Assembly: GCF_900094925.1 (NCBI RefSeq)
Contig: NZ_FMAY01000017.1
Location: 21,350 to 85,349 of the forward strand
Direction of reading: 5' to 3'
Source: Kosakonia oryzendophytica
GTDB lineage: Bacteria; Pseudomonadota; Gammaproteobacteria; Enterobacterales; Enterobacteriaceae
Length of the DNA stretch: 64,000 nucleotides
Made by a program: the position numbers and the translations under genes. Below are positions 1 through 9,417 of the stretch, piece by piece (the first letter of the stretch is position 1; each line of letters starts with the position of its first letter). Below the pieces are notes generated by a model. That model did no database searches. It was not told where the DNA came from and was given only the letters and a program-made list of their open reading frames with translations.

Positions 1-1373
1 AACATACTGCTATGCACAGGTTTCAGGCATACCGTCAGAAAACGCGCAAGATACGCAAACAGGATAATCGTCAGCGTCCCGCTCAGGCTGATATCCAGCA
101 GCGGTAATGGGCGGGTGAACAGTAAAATGCAGGCAATCGCCAGTACCACACCAGGAAGCGTATAGGGAATGTCGATCAGACTGTGCAGCCAGCGCAGCGC
201 ACGGTTGGGATAGCGCACCAGCAGCCATGCCAGTGGCAAGCTCAGCAGCATCAACATAACGGCGGCGGAAACAGACAAAAAAAGACTGTTGGTCAGTGCC
301 CGCCAGGTGGCACTCTGCACATCGAAAATACCGCGCCAGGCCGCGAAGGTGATCGTATCGCTATTCAGCGGCACGCCCAGCGTGGGGACCAACGACGTGA
401 CGATCAACGCCAACAGCGGCGCGAGCAGAATGGCGCACAATACTCCCGCCAGCAGAGCTTCCGTGGCCAACCGCCATTTACCCAGCGTAAAACCGAGCGC
501 CCGTCCGGCCATGCCGATCAGCGGCAAGGCATAACGACGCTGCATATGCCCTTGCAGGGTGACAATCCCTATTGCTACACCCCCCATCAGCACCGACAGC
601 GCGGCGACATCATTGAGCATGGAGGGGCCAAAACTGGAAAGCGTCTGGTAGATGTGCACAGGCAGCACAAAATACGAGATGGGGATCCCCAGCATCGCCG
701 GAATGCCAAAATTCCCAAGCGCAGAGACAAATGCAATCGCCGCACCGGCCCACAGCGCAGTGCGGCACAAGGGCAATACCATATCGAAAAAGACCCGCCA
801 CAGCGACGCGCCATGTAAGCGTGCAGCTTCAATATGCTCTTTCGGCAACGACTGTAACTGCGTGCGCAGCGCCAGAAATACCAGCGGCGCGTGCTGAATA
901 CCAAGCAGGAGCGCAATCCCTTCAGCCGAGTAGAGCGGATTGGCACTGCCAAAACCAGGCGCCAACCCGAGGCTATTGAGCAAAATGCTCCCCGGCCCAA
1001 ACAGTTGTAGCCAGCTCAGGGCGGTGACCTGCGGGGGGATCATCATCGGCAGCATAAACAGAAATACCCACAACTGTTTAATACGGATGTCGGTCAACGC
1101 CAGACAAAAGGCGAACAGGCCGCCCAGCAGCAGAGAAAGCAGCGTACCCAGCCCGCTGGTATAGACGCTGTGCCAGAGCGCAGCCCAGGTTGCCGGGTTG
1201 CTTAGCACGCGCCATAAACTGCTGTCGCTGCCCTGTCGCCAGTCAAGCAGCGCAGAGAGCAACAAGCGCAGACTCGGCAATACGCTGAGCAAGGCGACAA
1301 GGCATAATAATAGCCATATCAGCCCCTTACCCGGGCCGCTACCCGCGTTCTGGCGCAGCGTCATACTGGTCAT
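1..1373 (-). CDS. ABC importer permease, FbpB/AfuB type (partial, 3' end outside window)
   Basis: Inner-membrane permease of a binding-protein-dependent importer. About 457 residues are visible; the gene runs off the left edge. The reading frame shows many hydrophobic segments in two halves, as in the long fused permeases of the iron(III)/2-aminoethylphosphonate group. The first half has the cytoplasmic EAA loop (EAARLHGAS, near residue 182) that docks the ATPase. The second half begins near residue 300. The start is taken as the ATG three bases after the stop of the binding-protein gene; a second in-frame ATG lies nine bases further in. The tight spacing indicates one operon, and an ATPase gene would be expected beyond the window. 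Substrate is not established. Confidence 0.85.
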   Translation of the reverse strand, partial: MTSMTLRQNAGSGPGKGLIWLLLCLVALLSVLPSLRLLLSALLDWRQGSDSSLWRVLSNPATWAALWHSVYTSGLGTLLSLLLGGLFAFCLALTDIRIKQLWVFLFMLPMMIPPQVTALSWLQLFGPGSILLNSLGLAPGFGSANPLYSAEGIALLLGIQHAPLVFLALRTQLQSLPKEHIEAARLHGASLWRVFFDMVLPLCRTALWAGAAIAFVSALGNFGIPAMLGIPISYFVLPVHIYQTLSSFGPSMLNDVAALSVLMGGVAIGIVTLQGHMQRRYALPLIGMAGRALGFTLGKWRLATEALLAGVLCAILLAPLLALIVTSLVPTLGVPLNSDTITFAAWRGIFDVQSATWRALTNSLFLSVSAAVMLMLLSLPLAWLLVRYPNRALRWLHSLIDIPYTLPGVVLAIACILLFTRPLPLLDISLSGTLTIILFAYLARFLTVCLKPVHSSM

Positions 1374-1376
1374 CCG

Positions 1377-2354
1377 TTAGCGATTTCCAAACAAGTCGGC
1401 AAAGCGTTTTTTGTTGGCTTCTGTATCCGCCAGCGCTTTTACCGCATCGAAAGGCATTAATTTGATGCTGTCTCGTGGCGGGAAACCGGCGGGTACCGGC
1501 AGTGCGGCATCAGCAGGTAGATATCCCTGTTGCAGCACCAGTTTTTGCCCCTCGTCAGAGAGCACAAAGTCGATAAACGCTTTTGCTCCCTCCGGGTTTT
1601 TCGCGCCTTTCAGCATCGCTACTGGCTCAGTGACGATACTGACGCCCTCTTTCGGGAACACAAACTCAATTGGCGCACCTTTGGCTTTTTCGCGGATTGC
1701 CATGTAATCCACCAGTACGCCATACGCTTTGCTGCCGGAAGTGATGGCGCTCATCACTGCGCCGTTACCGTTCTGCGGCATAGCGCCATTTTCTTTCAGC
1801 TTTTCGTAGTAGCCCCAACCCAACGCAGGATCCGTCATCAGCGTCGCCTGATGAATTTGCGCCGCGCCGGAGTAAAGCGGGCTGGGCAAGGTGGTCATGT
1901 TTTTTAGTTCAGGTTTGAGCAAATCCTGCCAGGAGGTCGGTTTGACCGGGGCTTTGCTGTGATACGCAATGCCGGTGGTGATCAGTTTTGTGCCGTAGTA
2001 ATAACCTTCTTTATCATAGAGTTGCGCAGCGAATCGCGCAGCCTGCGGCGAAGAATAAGGGGCCAGCAAGTGTTGTTGTTTCAGGGACTCCATGGTGACG
2101 CTGTCGGCAATCAACAGCACATCCGGCGCAGCGCCTCCGGCAGCGAGTTCTGCTTGCAGGCGGGCAATGAGTTTGCTGGTTCCATCGCGGATCCATTTCA
2201 CTTCCATGTCCGGGTGCGCTTTTTCGAAAGCGCTGACGGTAACCTGCGCATCTTCCGTCGGTTGGCTGGTGTAGAGGGTCAACGTGGATTTCGCAAAAGC
2301 CGTTGTGCTCATGATCGCCAACAACAGTGCCGTTAACGCCTTTTTTTTACTCAT
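1377..2354 (-). CDS. Periplasmic substrate-binding protein of ABC importer
   Basis: 325-residue periplasmic binding protein, first gene of the operon with the permease. A signal peptide is clear: MSKKK, a hydrophobic core, and a likely cut after TTAFA (residue 21). The mature protein starts with the LTLYTSQPTEDAQ strand typical of the FbpA/AfuA/PotD-like group and ends with the usual QGYLPAD segment. I do not see the adjacent Tyr-Tyr pair that binds ferric iron in FbpA proteins; the nearest tyrosines are in KAYGVLVDYM. The ligand may therefore be an organic anion such as a phosphonate or a polyamine rather than iron; this is inference. In E. coli the corresponding neighbour of metE is different, so this pair is accessory to the conserved core. 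Confidence 0.85.
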   Translation of the reverse strand: MSKKKALTALLLAIMSTTAFAKSTLTLYTSQPTEDAQVTVSAFEKAHPDMEVKWIRDGTSKLIARLQAELAAGGAAPDVLLIADSVTMESLKQQHLLAPYSSPQAARFAAQLYDKEGYYYGTKLITTGIAYHSKAPVKPTSWQDLLKPELKNMTTLPSPLYSGAAQIHQATLMTDPALGWGYYEKLKENGAMPQNGNGAVMSAITSGSKAYGVLVDYMAIREKAKGAPIEFVFPKEGVSIVTEPVAMLKGAKNPEGAKAFIDFVLSDEGQKLVLQQGYLPADAALPVPAGFPPRDSIKLMPFDAVKALADTEANKKRFADLFGNR

Positions 2355-2445
2355 GGTTCATCCCCTTTGTTTTCGTTGCGACGATTAAAACAAGGGAATT
2401 TGACAGAAATGTTACTGACGGGATGTTAATGCACGACGGAAATAA

Positions 2446-2475
2446 CGCGTCGCCGGTTTTACAACAGGCGACGCG
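2446..2475 (-). terminator. Probable metE terminator
   Basis: A 9-bp perfect stem CGCGTCGCC/GGCGACGCG with a 12-base loop lies just after the metE stop codon. Read on the minus strand it is followed by TTATTTCC, a modest U tract. It separates metE from the ABC transporter genes transcribed in the same direction. Confidence 0.6.
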
Positions 2476-2482
2476 GGAAGGC

Positions 2483-4744
2483 TTAGGCCTGGCGCAGGTT
2501 CTGCGCCGCTTTCACCATGTTTGCCAGCGCACTGCGCGTTTCCGGCCAGCCACGGGTTTTCAGACCGCAATCCGGGTTCACCCACAGACGCTCCGCCGGA
2601 ATGCGCTGCGCCGCTTTCTGCAACAGCGCTTCAATCCACTCTACACTTGGCACATTTGGCGAGTGAATGTCATACACGCCCGGTCCGATTTCGTTCGGGT
2701 ATTCGAACTCTTCGAACGACTCCAGCAACTCCATATCAGAACGCGAGGTTTCAATGGTGATTACGTCCGCATCCAGCGCCGCGATAGAATCCATGATGTC
2801 ATTAAACTCGCAGTAACACATGTGGGTGTGGATCTGCGTGTCATCTTTCGCCACTGCGGCGTTGATACGAAACGCTTCTACGCCCCATGCCAGATACGCA
2901 TCCCAGTCGCTGCGGCGCAACGGCAAACCTTCACGCAGTGCCGGTTCGTCGATTTGAATGATGCCGATGCCCGCCGCTTCCAGATCCGCCACTTCATCAC
3001 GTAACGCCAGGGCAATCTGTTTGGCAATGGTTTCGCGGCTCACATCTTCACGCGGGAACGACCAGCAGAGGATGGTAACCGGACCGGTCAGCATGCCTTT
3101 TACCGGTTTGTCAGTCAGTGACTGCGCATACTTCGCCCACTCCACCGTGATCGCTTCCGGGCGGCTCACATCGCCGATCACGACAGGGGGTTTGACGCAG
3201 CGGGAACCGTAGCTCTGTACCCAGCCGTTTTGCGTGAAGACAAAACCGTCCAGATGCTCGCCAAAGTACTCCACCATGTCATTACGCTCGGCTTCACCGT
3301 GTACCAGTACATCCAGACCAAGACGCTCCTGCTCCACAATGGCCTGTTTGATATGTTCGGCAATGCCGGTGCGGTAGTTGCCCGCATCCAAACGTCCCTG
3401 TTTGAAATCCAGACGCAGACCGCGGATCTCGGTCGTCTGCGGGAATGACCCGATAGTCGTGGTCGGCCATGCGGGCAGGTTAAAGCGCTGGCGCTGCGCC
3501 TGCGCACGCCTGGCGTACGGGTTGCCGCGCTGGCTGTCCTGCGCGGTGATCGCCGCCAGACGCCTGGCCACCGCTGGGTTATGCACACGGGTGGAGTGGC
3601 GACGCGCCTGGATCGGGGCGCTCCATTCATCCAATTGTTCGGTGTTGCCGCTGTTCAGCGCATCACGCAGCAGCGCCAGCTCCTGGCATTTTTGCAGCGC
3701 AAAGGCAAACCAGCTCTTCACTTCCGCATCAAGTCGCGTCTCTACGCTCAGATCGATCGGGCTGTGCAGCAACGAGCAAGAGGACGCTACCCACAGCGCA
3801 CGCTGGCCGACAATGTCTTTAAATTGCGCGTATTTTTCCGTCAGATCGGCGCGCCAGACGTTACGACCATTCACCAAACCGGCGGAGAGCAACCAGTCGG
3901 TCGGCAAACGTGTGTGCAGTTCAGCAACATTGTCGTTACCGTGCACCAGATCGACATGCAAACCCTGCACCGGCAGCGCGGTGATGACGTCAAGGTTCGG
4001 GGTCACGCCTTCAAAGTAGGTGGTCAGCAGCAGTTTCACCTGACCTGCCAGCACGTCGTAAGCCGGTTTGAAGGCGTCCAGCCACGCCTGTGGCAACTCC
4101 AGCACCAGCGCGGGCTCATCAATCTGTACCCACTCAATACCGCGTTTCGCCAGTTCCGCGAGTACCTGTTTGTAAACCGGCAGAATGTCTGCCAGCAGGC
4201 TCAGACGGTCAAACTGTTCACCTTTGACTTTGCCCAGCCACAGATACGTGACCGGCCCCAGTAGTACAGGTTTGATCTTGTGGCCCAGCGCCAGCGCTTC
4301 ATCGACTTCATCAAGTAACTGAGTCCAGGTCAGTTTAAACTGCTGGCCTTTACTGAATTCCGGCACCATGTAGTGGTAGTTGGTGTTAAACCATTTGGTC
4401 ATTTCGGCGGCCGCAGCTGGCTCGCCAGTGGGTGCGCGACCGCGGCCAATGCGGAACAGGGTGTCGATATCAACAGAGCCGTCGTTGTTCTGATGACGAG
4501 CCGGCACGTTGCCTAACAGCAGGCTGGTGGTCAGAACATGGTCGTACCAGGCAAAGTCGCCTACCGGCAGCAGATCGATGCCTGCGGCTTTTTGCTGCTC
4601 CCAGTGACGGGCGCGCAGTTCGCGACCTACCGCCAGCAGTTCTTCACGGGTGGCGTTACCCGCCCAGTAGCTTTCTTGCGCTTTTTTCAACTCGCGACGC
4701 AGGCCAACGCGAGGGAAACCGAGGGTGTGATTAAGAATTGTCAT
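2483..4744 (-). CDS. metE: Cobalamin-independent methionine synthase MetE
   Basis: Transfers the methyl group of 5-methyltetrahydropteroyl-triglutamate to homocysteine, the last step of methionine synthesis, without vitamin B12. The protein is 753 residues, the E. coli length, with two TIM-barrel halves. The zinc and homocysteine site is intact: His and Cys in [10 protein letters not shown] (positions 641 and 643) and Cys726 in NPDCGLKT. It is divergent from its activator gene metR; MetR boxes and MetJ boxes lie between them. The transcript starts on the far side of an ERIC repeat, so the leader is unusually structured. Confidence 0.98.
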   Translation of the reverse strand: MTILNHTLGFPRVGLRRELKKAQESYWAGNATREELLAVGRELRARHWEQQKAAGIDLLPVGDFAWYDHVLTTSLLLGNVPARHQNNDGSVDIDTLFRIGRGRAPTGEPAAAAEMTKWFNTNYHYMVPEFSKGQQFKLTWTQLLDEVDEALALGHKIKPVLLGPVTYLWLGKVKGEQFDRLSLLADILPVYKQVLAELAKRGIEWVQIDEPALVLELPQAWLDAFKPAYDVLAGQVKLLLTTYFEGVTPNLDVITALPVQGLHVDLVHGNDNVAELHTRLPTDWLLSAGLVNGRNVWRADLTEKYAQFKDIVGQRALWVASSCSLLHSPIDLSVETRLDAEVKSWFAFALQKCQELALLRDALNSGNTEQLDEWSAPIQARRHSTRVHNPAVARRLAAITAQDSQRGNPYARRAQAQRQRFNLPAWPTTTIGSFPQTTEIRGLRLDFKQGRLDAGNYRTGIAEHIKQAIVEQERLGLDVLVHGEAERNDMVEYFGEHLDGFVFTQNGWVQSYGSRCVKPPVVIGDVSRPEAITVEWAKYAQSLTDKPVKGMLTGPVTILCWSFPREDVSRETIAKQIALALRDEVADLEAAGIGIIQIDEPALREGLPLRRSDWDAYLAWGVEAFRINAAVAKDDTQIHTHMCYCEFNDIMDSIAALDADVITIETSRSDMELLESFEEFEYPNEIGPGVYDIHSPNVPSVEWIEALLQKAAQRIPAERLWVNPDCGLKTRGWPETRSALANMVKAAQNLRQA

Positions 4745-4763
4745 TTTTAGCCTCTTTAATAGG

Positions 4764-4892
4764 TTAATCCAAAGGATTTCGGATTAAGGGAAGGCGGCAA
4801 ACTCAGGGAGCCCCAGGAGCTTACTCAAGTAAGTGACTGGGGGACGTGAGTGAAGCCAACGCACCATTAATTCGAAAGACGAAGGATTTTGG
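4764..4892. repeat. ERIC element (copy 1) in the metE leader
   Basis: An enterobacterial repetitive intergenic consensus element of about 127 bp, edges uncertain by a few bases. The core has AAGGCGGCAA, then CCCCAGGAGCTTACTCAAGT, AAGTGACTGGGG and GCCAACGCAC in the canonical order. The spacing from AAGGCGGCAA to GCCAAC is 64 bases, equal to the second copy near 57 kb. Its ends form imperfect inverted repeats (TCCAAAGGATTTCG at the left, the complement of TCCAAAATCCTTCG at the right). It lies between the metE start and the MetJ boxes, so it is transcribed as part of the metE 5' leader. Confidence 0.85.
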
Positions 4893-4914
4893 ACGTCCAG
4901 ATGTTTACACATCT
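4891..4914. promoter_or_regulatory. MetJ operator, three tandem met boxes
   Basis: Three contiguous 8-mers, GGACGTCC, AGATGTTT and ACACATCT, each match the met-box consensus AGACGTCT at six of eight bases. MetJ with S-adenosylmethionine binds such tandem arrays cooperatively. The array lies at the start of the metE transcript and covers the -35 region of the metR promoter, consistent with repression of both genes. Confidence 0.8.
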
Positions 4915-4919
4915 ATAAT
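4914..4919 (+). promoter_or_regulatory. metR promoter -10 box
   Basis: A perfect TATAAT lies 59 bases before the metR start codon. The best upstream hexamer, TTGGAC, is 19 bases away and overlaps the first met box, so MetJ binding would block it. The -35 assignment is tentative. Confidence 0.5.
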
Positions 4920-4943
4920 TCGCAAGTACTGTATATTCCTCAA
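4915..4943 (-). promoter_or_regulatory. Candidate metE promoter
   Basis: On the minus strand TTGAGG (4938-4943) and AATTAT (4915-4920) are 17 bases apart. Both hexamers are imperfect, as expected for a promoter that needs the activator MetR bound just upstream. The predicted start, near 4908, falls inside the MetJ operator. Confidence 0.5.
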
Positions 4944-4945
4944 GC

Positions 4946-4978
4946 GCAAATTGTTCATGCCGGAGTGAAGGACTTTCA
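4946..4978. promoter_or_regulatory. Two MetR-binding sites
   Basis: TGAAGGACTTTCA (4966-4978) is a perfect match to the MetR consensus TGAA-N5-TTCA with A in the centre; its last base is the A of the metR start codon. CGCAAATTGTTCA (4946-4958) keeps only the right half-site and the central T. The two are 20 bases apart, about two helical turns on one DNA face, as in the tandem MetR sites known upstream of metE. Confidence 0.75.
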
Positions 4979-5931
4979 TGATCGAGATTAAACACCTGAA
5001 AACGCTACAAGCGTTACGGAACAGCGGGTCGCTTGCGGCGGCGGCGGCGACGCTGCACCAGACGCAATCCGCCCTTTCCCACCAGTTCAGCGATCTGGAA
5101 CAACGCCTTGGCTTCCGGCTCTTTGTCCGTAAAAGCCAGCCATTACGCTTTACGCCGCAGGGCGAGATCCTGCTGCAACTGGCCAATCAGGTGCTGCCGC
5201 AAATCAGTCGCGCGCTGCAATCCTGCAATGAACCGCAGCAAACCACGCTGCGTATCGCGATTGAATGCCATAGCTGTATCCAGTGGCTTACGCCAGCGCT
5301 TGAGAACTTCCGCCAGCACTGGCCGCAGGTTGAGATGGATTTCAAATCCGGTGTGACGTTTGATCCGCAGCCTGCGCTGCAACAGGGCGAATTGGATCTG
5401 GTGATGACGTCAGACATCCTGCCGCGCAGCGGTCTACACTATTCGCCGATGTTTGATTTTGAGGTGCGATTGGTAGTGGCACCGGATCATCCACTGGCGG
5501 CGAAAGCGCGCATCACGCCGGATGATATCGCTGGCGAAACGCTGTTGATCTACCCGGTGCAGCGCAGCCGCCTTGATATCTGGCGTCATTTTCTGCAACC
5601 GGCTGGCATCAGTCCGTCGCTCAAAAGCGTGGATAACACATTACTGCTGATTCAGATGGTGGCCGCCCGCATGGGGATAGCAGCGTTGCCGCACTGGGTC
5701 GTGGAGAGTTTTGAACGCCAGGGTCTGGTGGTGACCAAAACCCTGGGTGAAGGATTGTGGAGCCGGTTGTACGCTGCCGTACGGGATGGCGAGCAGCGTC
5801 AGCCGATTACGGAAGCGTTTATTCGCTCAGCGCGGAACCACGCTTGCGATCATCTGCCGTTTGTGCGGAGCGCGGAGCGACCCAACGCCGATGCACCCAC
5901 AGCGAGGCCATTATCACCGCACCACCCATAA
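4978..5931 (+). CDS. metR: LysR-type regulator MetR
   Basis: Activator of metE and other methionine genes that responds to homocysteine; it usually represses its own gene. The protein has 317 residues, equal to E. coli MetR. The N-terminal winged helix-turn-helix (about residues 1-60) contains [22 protein letters not shown], described here by its start and end rather than copied further, followed by the LysR co-inducer domain. Its last 113 bp overlap the 3' end of yigM on the other strand, which is coding on both strands; the C-terminal tail matches that of E. coli MetR, so the overlap is real and not an overcalled frame. Confidence 0.97.
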   Translation: MIEIKHLKTLQALRNSGSLAAAAATLHQTQSALSHQFSDLEQRLGFRLFVRKSQPLRFTPQGEILLQLANQVLPQISRALQSCNEPQQTTLRIAIECHSCIQWLTPALENFRQHWPQVEMDFKSGVTFDPQPALQQGELDLVMTSDILPRSGLHYSPMFDFEVRLVVAPDHPLAAKARITPDDIAGETLLIYPVQRSRLDIWRHFLQPAGISPSLKSVDNTLLLIQMVAARMGIAALPHWVVESFERQGLVVTKTLGEGLWSRLYAAVRDGEQRQPITEAFIRSARNHACDHLPFVRSAERPNADAPTARPLSPHHP

Positions 5932-6718
5932 TAAAACTCGGCCAGTGCGGTTGTTCCTGCCAGATAGCCAGATTCACTAATAACCCGGCGGGAACGTGCA
6001 CATTGTTCATAATGCCGAGCGTACCGGCGTCTACCTGGGTGGCGCCGTAGTTCCACATAAAGTAACCCAGCCCGGACGCCACAACGCCCAGCCAGACCAG
6101 TACGCTCCACTGCAACGTCGTCGTCGGCAATTTCTGCGGGTTGCCCAGCACAAACCACGCGATAATCGCCACCACAAACGCACCGAGATAGAACCAGGCA
6201 AAGGCGTTATGCTGCGGCATCGGGCGCGTCTCCATCAGGCGTTTATAACCCACCATGCCGATGGCGAAGCTGATGTTCGCCAGTTGCACCAGAATCAGTC
6301 CCACCCAGAAGTGATCGCTCACTTTGTCGTAGCGGATGATCGCCGCACCAATCACCGCCAGCCCGGCGCTCAGTGCGTAGCTCCAGCGCAGCCCGCGCTT
6401 GCTCAACAGATCGTAAATCAGGGTGATATACAGCGGCGTAAAGACCGTAAACAGCAGGAATTCAGACACGGTCAGATAGAGATACGCCTGGAAGCTGAAC
6501 AGATACATAATGCCCAGTTGCAACGCCCCCACCAGCATATACAGCCCGAGGGTTTTCAGGCTGTGCCCACGCGCGCGCAGGAACGGTAAAAATACCAGTG
6601 CCGCCAGTCCCACACGCATCAGCACGGAGAAGTAGCTGTCGACATGGCCGGCCAGGTATTCGCCAATCAGGCTAAAGGAAAAGGCCCACAGGATCGTGGT
6701 GGTAATCAGTAACGCCAC
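5819..6718 (-). CDS. yigM: EamA-family transporter YigM (biotin transporter BioP)
   Basis: Inner-membrane transporter of the drug/metabolite superfamily with about ten hydrophobic segments in two EamA repeats. The E. coli homologue is reported as a biotin importer. A GTG at 6718 gives 299 residues and the conserved N-terminus ([15 protein letters not shown]); an upstream ATG would add ten non-conserved residues, so GTG is preferred. The C-terminus overlaps metR tail to tail by 113 bp. Confidence 0.92.
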   Translation of the reverse strand: MALLITTTILWAFSFSLIGEYLAGHVDSYFSVLMRVGLAALVFLPFLRARGHSLKTLGLYMLVGALQLGIMYLFSFQAYLYLTVSEFLLFTVFTPLYITLIYDLLSKRGLRWSYALSAGLAVIGAAIIRYDKVSDHFWVGLILVQLANISFAIGMVGYKRLMETRPMPQHNAFAWFYLGAFVVAIIAWFVLGNPQKLPTTTLQWSVLVWLGVVASGLGYFMWNYGATQVDAGTLGIMNNVHVPAGLLVNLAIWQEQPHWPSFIMGGAVIMASLWVHRRWVAPRSAQTADDRKRGSALSE

Positions 6719-6826
6719 AATGAATATCTCGCAGAAGAGTGAACACACATTGTAGCGAACTCAGTTGTGCAAAGTTTGAGTTTTTAGTTGACGTGTGGTT
6801 AATAAGCAACCACACGTCAATATTAA

Positions 6827-7627
6827 TCAATCAAGGAACAACTTGCGCAGATAATTCGGGACGGCGTTGTCGGCATTGGTGCCGATCACTTCAAGCTCCG
6901 GATGCAACTCTTTCAGGCGCTGATGAGCATTGCCCATAATGCAGCCTTTGCCCGCCATGGACAGCATCTCGGCATCGTTCATGCCGTCGCCAAACGCGAT
7001 GCACTCTTTCAGGCTGTAACCCAGCGCACCAGCCACCGCTTCCAGGGCATGCCCCTTCGAAACGCCGCCCGCCATCACTTCCAGACAGGTCAGGGTAGAG
7101 AAACTGACGTTCACGCGATCGCCCCAGCGTGCGTTAATCGCCTGCTCCAGCGGCAGCAATTTTTCATGGCTTTCGCAGGTGAAAAAGACTTTACTGATAC
7201 CGTCTGTCTCCAGCATTCCGGGTTCATACAGGGAGTACTGGAACACCGCCTCTTTGAAAAAGCGCATCTCGTCAGGGCGGTGACGGTTCATAAACCACTC
7301 ATCATCGCGATAGACGTTAGTCACAATATCCGGTTCGTTATGCACCACACCAAACAGATCGGCGGCAATATCGCGATCCAGATTGTGGGTAAAGACCAGA
7401 TGGCCGTCGGTATCGTGCACGCGCGCGCCGTTAGAGGTAATCATATAGGCTTTGATGCCCAGATTATCGCGGATTTGCCCGACATCCACATGATGGCGGC
7501 CGGTAGCAAAAACAAAATTGACGCCACGCGCGGTCAGCAGTTTTAACGTTTCTTTGGCGAAAGGCGACAGTGTGTGGTCGGGGGAGAGCAAGGTACCATC
7601 TAAATCAGACGCAACAACCTGGTACAT
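6827..7627 (-). CDS. yigL: HAD-type sugar phosphatase YigL
   Basis: 266-residue Cof-type haloacid-dehalogenase phosphatase. Motif I is DLDGT with nucleophile Asp8 and acid Asp10; the metal-binding motif FGDGMNDAEM lies near the C-terminus. In E. coli and Salmonella YigL dephosphorylates accumulated sugar phosphates so they can be exported, and the SgrS sRNA stabilises its mRNA as a processed pldB-yigL fragment. The pldB-yigL order with a 25-base gap is kept here, so the same control is plausible, but I could not identify the SgrS pairing site by eye. An in-frame extension upstream lies inside pldB and is not used. Confidence 0.95.
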   Translation of the reverse strand: MYQVVASDLDGTLLSPDHTLSPFAKETLKLLTARGVNFVFATGRHHVDVGQIRDNLGIKAYMITSNGARVHDTDGHLVFTHNLDRDIAADLFGVVHNEPDIVTNVYRDDEWFMNRHRPDEMRFFKEAVFQYSLYEPGMLETDGISKVFFTCESHEKLLPLEQAINARWGDRVNVSFSTLTCLEVMAGGVSKGHALEAVAGALGYSLKECIAFGDGMNDAEMLSMAGKGCIMGNAHQRLKELHPELEVIGTNADNAVPNYLRKLFLD

Positions 7628-7652
7628 AAGAAAATTTAACCTCAATAAGTCA

Positions 7653-8645
7653 TCAGTTATGCCGGTCGAAAAATTCGACGATGGCGTTGAGCGCGACCGA
7701 GCGCATAGCGTCCTTTTCAAAAAGGATCTCATGGTACGCGCCTTGAATGACAAGCGGTTTGCCTCCTTCACAGGGGTGGCCTGCCGCGGCGCGAATGTCG
7801 CAGAAGCGTTGCAACATGCGGTTATCCACCACATGCTCCTCTTCTGCCTGAACGATCAGTGTTGGGGTGGTATCTTTTTCCGCACCCGCCAGCGCCTGTT
7901 CACCCGCCTGAATGCCTTCCCGCACCCAGTGCCAGGTCGGCCCGCCCACGCGGAGCTTCGGCTCATCGGCATAAAAACGCAGGTTACGCCGGTAGCGCTC
8001 ACGACTGTGCGTCAGCACGTTAATGGCGAAGGGCAACGCGCGCCAGCTCCCGGTACCGATGGCATAGCCCTCGCGGATACTGCGGTAACTCTCCGCCCAG
8101 TCGAGCAAGGGGCGCACCATCCAGTCAGGAAGATGAATGATAATGCCGAACATGGGCGCACACAGCGCAATGGCGTCACACGCCTGTGGATAGCGCTGTA
8201 AAAAGAGTTCAGCAATCGCGCCGCCCATGGAGTGCGCCAGAATATAGCGTTTACGCCACGACCCGCTGGCGACTTCCTGATCCCAGAAGGCCGCCAAATC
8301 ATCGACATAATCGCTAAAATTAACCACATGGCCACGGTGCGTATCCGCCAGCATTCGCCCGGAACGCCCCTGACCGCGATGATCGAGAATCAGCACATCA
8401 AAACCGAGGTGGAACAGGTCGTACGCCAGTTCCGCATACTTCACATAACTTTCTATACGGCCAGGGCAAACGACAATCAAACGATCGTTGCCCTGCGCGC
8501 GAAACCGGACAAAACGCACCGGCACATCATCCACACCGGTAAACTCCGCCTCTTCACGCGAGCGCCAGAAGTCCATCAGTGGCCCCATGGTAAAAGCCGC
8601 GAACGCTTTTTCTCTGGTTTCCCATGCTGTTTTTTGCCGAAACAT
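7653..8645 (-). CDS. pldB: Lysophospholipase L2 PldB
   Basis: Alpha/beta hydrolase that removes the remaining acyl chain from lysophospholipids at the inner membrane. The nucleophile elbow is AHSMGG; the oxyanion region and a late His (GAYHEILFEKD) are present. The start MFRQKTAWETRE at 8645 matches the family and gives 330 residues; longer in-frame starts run into the rhtB promoter side and lack conservation. It is divergent from rhtB and upstream of yigL. Confidence 0.95.
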   Translation of the reverse strand: MFRQKTAWETREKAFAAFTMGPLMDFWRSREEAEFTGVDDVPVRFVRFRAQGNDRLIVVCPGRIESYVKYAELAYDLFHLGFDVLILDHRGQGRSGRMLADTHRGHVVNFSDYVDDLAAFWDQEVASGSWRKRYILAHSMGGAIAELFLQRYPQACDAIALCAPMFGIIIHLPDWMVRPLLDWAESYRSIREGYAIGTGSWRALPFAINVLTHSRERYRRNLRFYADEPKLRVGGPTWHWVREGIQAGEQALAGAEKDTTPTLIVQAEEEHVVDNRMLQRFCDIRAAAGHPCEGGKPLVIQGAYHEILFEKDAMRSVALNAIVEFFDRHN

Positions 8646-8754
8646 TGGGATTTCGCCCCTGTTAGCCATGTAAAATCGTTTTTTTGTGACCAATAGCAAA
8701 TTCCGCTGACAATAGCGTATTGTGGCATAAAAACAGACATCCAGGGAGTTTCTC

Positions 8755-9375
8755 ATGACCTTCGAATGGTGGTTTGCCTACCTGCTGACATCTTTAATCC
8801 TGAGCCTGTCCCCCGGTTCTGGCGCAATCAATACCATGACCACCTCCATCAACCATGGCTATCGCGGCGCGGCAGCATCCATTGCCGGGTTGCAAACCGG
8901 TTTAGGCATTCATATTGTGCTGGTTGGCGTGGGGCTGGGAACACTGTTCTCCCGTTCAGTGCTGGCGTTCGAGGTGTTGAAATGGGCGGGCGCAGCGTAC
9001 CTGATTTGGCTGGGGATCCAGCAATGGCGTGCCGCAGGCGCTATCGACCTCAATACGCTGGCGCAAACCCAGTCGCGCGGGCGTCTGTTTAAGCGGGCGG
9101 TGTTTGTGAACCTGACCAACCCGAAAAGCATCGTATTTCTTGCCGCGCTGTTCCCACAGTTTATTGTGCCAAACCAGCCACAGGTGATGCAGTATGTGGT
9201 ACTCGGCGTCACAACCATTGTGGTGGATATTATCGTGATGATTGGTTATGCCACGCTGGCGCAGCGCATCGCGGTATGGATCAAAGGTCCGCATCAAATG
9301 AAAGCGCTGAACAAGGTATTTGGTTCGCTGTTTATGCTGGTCGGCGCGCTGCTGGCCTCCGCAAGGCACGCCTGA
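8755..9375 (+). CDS. rhtB: Homoserine/homoserine lactone efflux protein RhtB
   Basis: LysE/RhtB-family exporter of 206 residues with about six membrane segments. The family signature [12 protein letters not shown] is near residue 20 and [12 protein letters not shown] lies mid-protein. In E. coli it confers resistance to homoserine and its lactone. It runs convergently toward rhtC, a related exporter, with a REP element between them. Confidence 0.96.
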   Translation: MTFEWWFAYLLTSLILSLSPGSGAINTMTTSINHGYRGAAASIAGLQTGLGIHIVLVGVGLGTLFSRSVLAFEVLKWAGAAYLIWLGIQQWRAAGAIDLNTLAQTQSRGRLFKRAVFVNLTNPKSIVFLAALFPQFIVPNQPQVMQYVVLGVTTIVVDIIVMIGYATLAQRIAVWIKGPHQMKALNKVFGSLFMLVGALLASARHA

Positions 9376-9381
9376 ACATGA

Positions 9382-9409
9382 TGCCCGGTGGCGCAACGCT
9401 AACCGGGCA
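9382..9409. repeat. REP-type palindrome between rhtB and rhtC
   Basis: TGCCCGGTGGCGC, then AACGCTAACCGGGCA, forms a stem-loop with GCCCGGT/ACCGGGC arms. It resembles the REP (PU) palindromes of the Enterobacter-Citrobacter type and lies between two convergent genes, the common site for such repeats. Confidence 0.65.
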
Positions 9410-9417
9410 AAACGGGC

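Noticed and set aside
183..818. 211-residue frame on the plus strand
   Set aside because: It is antisense to the ABC permease, whose coding frame shows membrane helices and the EAA motif. The composition (many Gln, Arg, His) is typical of a shadow frame.
2355..2482. Possible Pho box ahead of the ABC binding-protein gene
   Set aside because: One good half-site (CTGTCAA) exists, but the partner repeat at the required 11-base spacing matches only four of seven bases.
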